From contig WKLE02000761.1 in the NCBI GenBank assembly GCA_014885115.2, forward strand, positions 6,105 through 17,651: a stretch of DNA of 11,547 bases. Direction: 5' to 3'. Shown piece by piece: positions 9,001-11,547 of this stretch. Below the pieces are notes generated by a model. The model made no database searches. It worked only from the letters and a program-made list of their open reading frames with translations, and was not told where the DNA came from. This DNA is from Asterionellopsis glacialis. Its lineage: Eukaryota > Bacillariophyta > Plagiogrammaphyceae > Rhaphoneidales > Asterionellopsidaceae. The stretch's first letter is position 1; the number at the start of each line of letters is the position of its first letter. Both the position numbers and the translations under genes were made by a program.

Positions 9001-9220
9001 AAAAGAAATTGAAAAGCTGGATAAGTCAATGGAAAAACTCAAGGTCAAGGCTGCCTCCATCCAAGAAGAAATAAACACCACTGATCAAGATGCCGGATGG
9101 ACTGTACTTGCTGAATTGACAGATAAACTTAACGCTGTCAATGAAGAAATTGAAGAAAAAGAAATGCGATGGCTTGAAGTGTCAGAGGAGCTAGAAATAT
9201 TAGAAGCATACGAAGAATAA
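6085..9220 (+). CDS. Plastid-targeted ABC-F ATPase, Uup/ABCF5-like, five exons (780 aa)
   Basis: Spliced exons: 6085-7260, 7637-7885, 8039-8313, 8464-8524, 8639-9220. Residues 1-24 are a signal peptide ending ASA, followed by FVTP: the diatom plastid presequence motif with Phe at +1. A Ser/Thr/Arg-rich transit peptide with a His4-Asp3 run extends to about 95. NBD1: Walker A GRNGCGKST (141-149), signature LSGGE (284-288), Walker B LLLDEP (305-310, Glu309), switch His339. The linker is about 365-440. NBD2: Walker A GANGVGKST (479-487), signature LSGGE (571-575), Walker B LILDEP (592-597, Glu596), His625. A charged coiled coil (about 683-778) closes it, as in bacterial Uup. There are no transmembrane segments. 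Known for ABC-F: ribosome-associated ATPases acting at the E site; plant ABCF5 relatives are plastid proteins. Inference: plastid translation or ribosome function. Residues 205-223 are a Thr/Gly/Ser low-complexity insert in NBD1. Both ATPase sites look intact. Confidence 0.9.
7261..7636 (+). other. Intron 1 of the ABC-F gene (376 bp, phase 0)
   Basis: Donor AGG/GTAAGC, acceptor CTTACAG/GTC. It joins ...AKAKYR to VELDWMRRQPQ, continuing the interdomain linker as expected for ABC-F proteins. The frame otherwise stops inside the intron. Confidence 0.88.
7886..8038 (+). other. Intron 2 of the ABC-F gene (153 bp, phase 0)
   Basis: Donor ATT/GTAAGT, acceptor TTCACAG/GCT. The join gives RGDKI/AVVGANGVGKST, a continuous second Walker A region. 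Confidence 0.9.
8314..8463 (+). other. Intron 3 of the ABC-F gene (150 bp, phase 2)
   Basis: Donor GAAAG/GTAAAT, acceptor CAACAAAAG/AATATC. The split codon AG+A gives Arg567 and leads into ISMLSGGEKRR. The acceptor is purine-rich (CAACAAAAG) and lacks a strong polypyrimidine run next to it, but no other AG gives the conserved frame. A GA-rich stretch and a short GT repeat (8352-8364) lie inside. Confidence 0.78.
8525..8638 (+). other. Intron 4 of the ABC-F gene (114 bp, phase 0)
   Basis: Donor AAG/GTACGC, acceptor GCACAG/AGA. The join gives SVLTK/RPNFLILDEPSND, a continuous signature-to-Walker-B stretch of NBD2. It leaves a very short 61-bp exon between introns 3 and 4. Confidence 0.88.
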
Positions 9221-9370
9221 TGTGTATGTAGACACTAATCATATGATATTCTGGATGTTACACCATTCGAGTTGAAGGTTCATTATCATTATCATATCGA
9301 CTGTTCAGCGCCTAAATTGTTCTTTTGTTCATGGCGTAAGATTTTGCCTAGAGATCTGGACTTAAAGAAT

Positions 9371-9470
9371 GTCTGGTAAAATGCATACTGGGTTCCATTC
9401 ATTTAATAGGAATACCAGACTGTGATCCCTGAAATTTAAAACCATGATTCAACTAAAAGATCACACCTGG
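9371..9470. repeat. Two overlapping, mutually exclusive hairpins
   Basis: Hairpin A: GTCTGGTA (9371-9378) pairs with TACCAGAC (9413-9420), with inner TTCC/GGAA. Hairpin B: CCAG (9415-9418) and TGTGATC (9421-9427) pair with GATCACA (9459-9465) and CTGG (9467-9470), with inner TGAA (9430-9433) and TTCA (9448-9451). The CCAGAC segment is used by both, so only one can form at a time. It lies 150-250 bases after the ABC-F stop, so it may be in the 3' UTR. Confidence 0.5.
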
Positions 9471-9625
9471 CATTAGGAAATCTGATTGATTGTTGCTCAT
9501 TGCTATTCTTGTACAAAATATTGGCACTACAGACAGTTACATCTCTTTTTCCTTCAATACAGGCTTTGATACACTAATTATATATTTTGCTCGAATACGA
9601 AAAAGAAAGACAAGTGGATGAGAGA

Positions 9626-9657
9626 GTGCGAGAAACCATGACGAAGTGCGAGAAACA
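9626..9657 (+). repeat. 12-bp direct repeat, 20-bp period
   Basis: AGTGCGAGAAAC occurs at 9626-9637 and 9646-9657 without mismatch. Confidence 0.9.
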
Positions 9658-10093
9658 CACAAGCACCATTCTCGAACAGTCGAAATCACGACAAAAACAG
9701 GTTTCTATCATTGCAGTACAACAACATCCCAGCAACTAACAGCGCAACTCTCAAATTTCATACGCACTCCAGAGCCGCTATCTTTTTCTTGGAGATCCGA
9801 AAAAAATCAACCAGAGGGAGACCGCCCGCTGCTCTGTTGTCGATGGTGTGCACCTTCCTACACCTTTGAAAATCAGCTCTTGTGAACCAACGGACAGTGT
9901 GTCGCAATGATGGACAGACAGAATCATGTACGATCCTACATGTCATGGAACAAAACTGGGCTCAGTGAGTTTATTATCTTACAAGAGTCAGGGTTCGTGT
10001 GGCAGTGCCTCTATATGATTAAAAAAAAATGATTTCAAATAATCTTCTGTAAATGTCATTATTATTGTCGTTGTTTGAATATATAAAATCAAT

Positions 10094-10140
10094 CATATCA
10101 TGTCTATGCAAACAATAATATCATATCTATGAAAACAATA
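10094..10140. repeat. Degenerate tandem repeat, about 24 bp, two copies
   Basis: ATATCATGTCTATGCAAAC followed by AATA is echoed by ATATCATATCTATGAAAAC followed by AATA, with small changes. AT-rich and noncoding. Confidence 0.65.
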
Positions 10141-10522
10141 ATTATCACATTTTTTGTACTTCGTCGACATTTTGGTCTTCTTATTTAATACGGATTATGC
10201 GTAAAAAGGCTTCACTAGATACAATTCTTACTTGAATATGCTAATGGTTGAAATCATGCCAGTCCCGTTAAAAATTCAGTTCATAACGCATACAGATTCT
10301 TTCAACAACCTTCCAACGGCAATCGTTTTGGCGATTTTACTTGACATTTTATAGGAACCTACTTAGGTACTGTTTTGGCGCATTCTCTCGACGAGTCCTG
10401 TTTAGATCAAACCAAACAGTAGTATGCTACAGCTAGACGTCTACTTGTATTCCTAGGACTACTTGCTTTATGTACAAGATATGACATCTAAGAGCACTTT
10501 GAACTTATACTTGGTAATTATT

Positions 10523-10560
10523 ACCTGGTACAGTACAGTACAGTACAATCTGGTACCTGG
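10523..10560. repeat. CAGTA microsatellite flanked by ACCTGG motifs
   Basis: Three CAGTA units (10531-10545) plus partial units sit between ACCTGGTA (10523-10530) and GGTACCTGG (10552-10560). They share the ACCTGG/GTACC theme of the palindromes near 5050. Confidence 0.8.
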
Positions 10561-10843
10561 TGAGGATCCACCAGCTTTCCTATTACGTTTTTCAGGTATC
10601 TAAGGAGACTTCTTATTCCTGTTTTTTTTGTTTGGCTTGCTTTCGCGCGCCTTGGACTTTGGCGAGACTTTTTTATATGACTACTTTACAGTCAAAAGTA
10701 GAGCAACATCATTTTTTCCAAAAGATTGGATCTTGTTGTTCACGAAAAGTTCCAGTGCTGTCTACGGTCCTGAAGTTTTCGAAACTGAATTACTCTCATA
10801 AAAATAATTTTGATCTCGACCACACACCGAAAGATCTTTCACG

Positions 10844-11547
10844 ATGAAGTATTCAATTGTCATCTTTCCTTTCTTCTTAGCTGCCTCCAATGGTGAGTAC
10901 ACGCACGACATCGAAATATAGAGAAATTCATCTTTTTGTTGTTGGGTCCCATTATCAATTGCAATGAAAGCATGTTGTAAAATGATCGTCGAAACACATA
11001 AGCTTCTGTCTCCTTTTCGACGTTTGTCACTCTTGTTTTGCAAACACCTTCATGGTATTCACGTTTTCCTCTTGCTATGAATCATAATGAACATTCGTGT
11101 ACAACAGCCCAACTATTGGACTATCTCAGGTCGGAAGTCCAGAGAAACTTGAAATTCGGGTCTACAAAGGGACCGAAGGCAACAAAGGGACCCGGGGAAA
11201 CAAAGGCACCTAAGGCAACCAAGGGACCCAAGGCAGCCAAGGGACCCAAGGCTCCAAAGACCAGAAGAGCCTTGGAAACATCGGAATTGGATAGAAAGTT
11301 TGATTCCGAGTTTGAACAAGTCAATTTTATTGAAGAAACTGTTCTTGATCAAGGAATGAGGTTCTTGAAAGTAAAGAAGGAAACTAAGGCGCCCAAGGAT
11401 TCTAAGGCGCCCAAGGCGGCTAAGGCGACTAAGGCACCCAAGCCTACCAAAGGGGCTGCTACAAGAATTATTACTCCAGAACCGGTAACTACTCCTGCTC
11501 CAACTACTGCTGCTCCAGAACCGGTAACTACTCCTGCTCCAACTACT
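10844..11547 (+). CDS. Silaffin-like secreted silica-associated protein, 5' part (163 aa visible)
   Basis: Exon 1 is 10844-10892, exon 2 starts at 11108 and runs off the window. The split codon G+CC gives Ala17. Residues 1-17 (MKYSIVIFPFFLAASNA) are a signal peptide. Residues 37-69 are a lysine block with Lys at nearly every third residue (KGPKATKGP...). Residues 73-99 are acidic (9 Asp/Glu against 2 basic). Residues 107-131 are a second block with Lys exactly every third residue (KETKAPKDSKAPKAAKATK and on). Residues 140-163 are a Pro/Thr-rich repeat (PEPVTTPAPTT). RXL motifs occur at 29-31 (RNL), 70-72 (RAL, within RRAL) and 101-103 (RFL). Known for silaffins: secreted, KXXK lysines modified with polyamines, RXL-type processing, and action in the silica deposition vesicle; Cylindrotheca silaffin-1 repeats are divided by RRIL. 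Silaffins are recognised by such composition rather than alignment, so the class call is inference. Alternatives: a cell-wall or extracellular matrix protein with similar bias. The C-terminus is not seen. Confidence 0.75.
10893..11107 (+). other. Intron of the silaffin-like gene (215 bp, phase 1)
   Basis: Donor AATG/GTGAGT, acceptor TACAACAG/CCC. Splicing puts a signal peptide directly before the lysine-rich frame, which is open from the acceptor to the window edge (146 codons) but has no ATG near its start. Confidence 0.85.
11167..11265 (+). repeat. 18-bp coding repeat giving KGPKAx hexapeptides
   Basis: Five in-frame units of 18 bp, pattern AAG-Gxx-CCx-AAG-Gxx-xxx, encode KGPKAT, KGPGET, KAPKAT, KGPKAA and KGPKAP, then KTR. 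The second unit has lost its second lysine (GGG GAA). Confidence 0.92.
11377..11451 (+). repeat. 9-bp coding repeat giving strict KXX triplets
   Basis: Lysine codons stand at 11377, 11386, 11395, 11404, 11413, 11422, 11431, 11440 and 11449: nine in exact 9-base register. The two residues between are mostly Ala-Pro, Ala-Ala, Ala-Thr or Asp-Ser. Confidence 0.93.
11476..11547 (+). repeat. 39-bp tandem coding repeat (13-residue Pro/Thr unit)
   Basis: Bases 11476-11508 and 11515-11547 are identical over 33 bases and encode PEPVTTPAPTT. The window ends inside the second unit, so copy number is unknown. Confidence 0.95.

Larger units (their letters stand above)
9221..10843. other. Intergenic region upstream of the silaffin-like gene
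   Basis: It holds the 3' flank of the ABC-F gene and the promoter side of the silaffin-like gene. Visible: overlapping hairpins (9371-9470), a 12-bp direct repeat (9626-9657), a degenerate repeat (10094-10140), the palindrome TAGACGTCTA (10434-10443) with an ACGT core of the bZIP type, TCCTAGGA (near 10455), and a CAGTA repeat (10523-10560). A TATA-like TTATATGA lies at 10673-10680, about 165 bases before the ATG. Open frames at 9646-9885 and 10560-10847 have no coding character I can support. Confidence 0.55.

Noticed and set aside
10560..10847. 95-codon frame overlapping the silaffin-like start
   Set aside because: It begins with GTG, has no recognisable content, and lies in the promoter/leader of the silaffin-like gene.
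11113..11352. Leu/Gly-rich minus-strand frames
   Set aside because: They are the antisense of the 18-bp lysine repeat; low complexity, no independent support.
1..11547. CRISPR arrays, operons, bacterial RBS or insertion sequences
   Set aside because: None seen; introns and presequences show a eukaryotic nuclear genome.

Overview
The window is nuclear DNA from a eukaryote, most likely a diatom. Three things point there. The first is spliceosomal introns with GT..AG ends. The second is a plastid-type protein whose N-terminus is a signal peptide followed by the ASA-FVTP cleavage motif, the 'ASAFAP'-type bipartite plastid presequence of diatoms and related algae. The third is a protein at the right edge with the architecture of a diatom silica-forming (silaffin-type) precursor. 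Gene density is low, intergenic DNA is AT-rich, and low-complexity stretches are common. I cannot name the species.

Layout, left to right. 1-546: two copies of a 132-bp direct repeat, then the upstream region of the first gene. 547-1614 (+): single-exon type II membrane protein with a sulfotransferase-like P-loop domain. 1615-3211: AT-rich DNA holding a decayed duplication of that gene's 3' end and two faint coding-like remnants. 3212-4566 (-): two-exon CRAL-TRIO (Sec14-like) lipid-binding protein, with a (CTG)12 microsatellite in its only intron. 4567-6084: intergenic between two divergent genes. 6085-9220 (+): five-exon ABC-F ATPase of the Uup/plant ABCF5 type with a plastid presequence, 780 aa when spliced. 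9221-10843: intergenic, with overlapping hairpins and short repeats. 10844-11547 (+): 5' part of a two-exon, silaffin-like secreted protein that runs off the right edge.

The most interesting locus is the last one. After splicing, a 16-17 residue signal peptide is followed by two blocks in which lysine recurs every third residue (KXXK). They are separated by an acidic segment and followed by a Pro/Thr-rich 13-residue repeat. Three RXL motifs, the recognition type associated with processing of diatom silica proteins, sit at or next to the block boundaries. Much of this gene can be missed by a simple ATG-to-stop ORF scan because the first exon codes for only 16 full residues.

The genes do not form an operon or an obvious pathway. 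A sulfotransferase-like protein and a silaffin-like protein could both act in the secretory or silica-deposition route, but that link is inference from proximity only.
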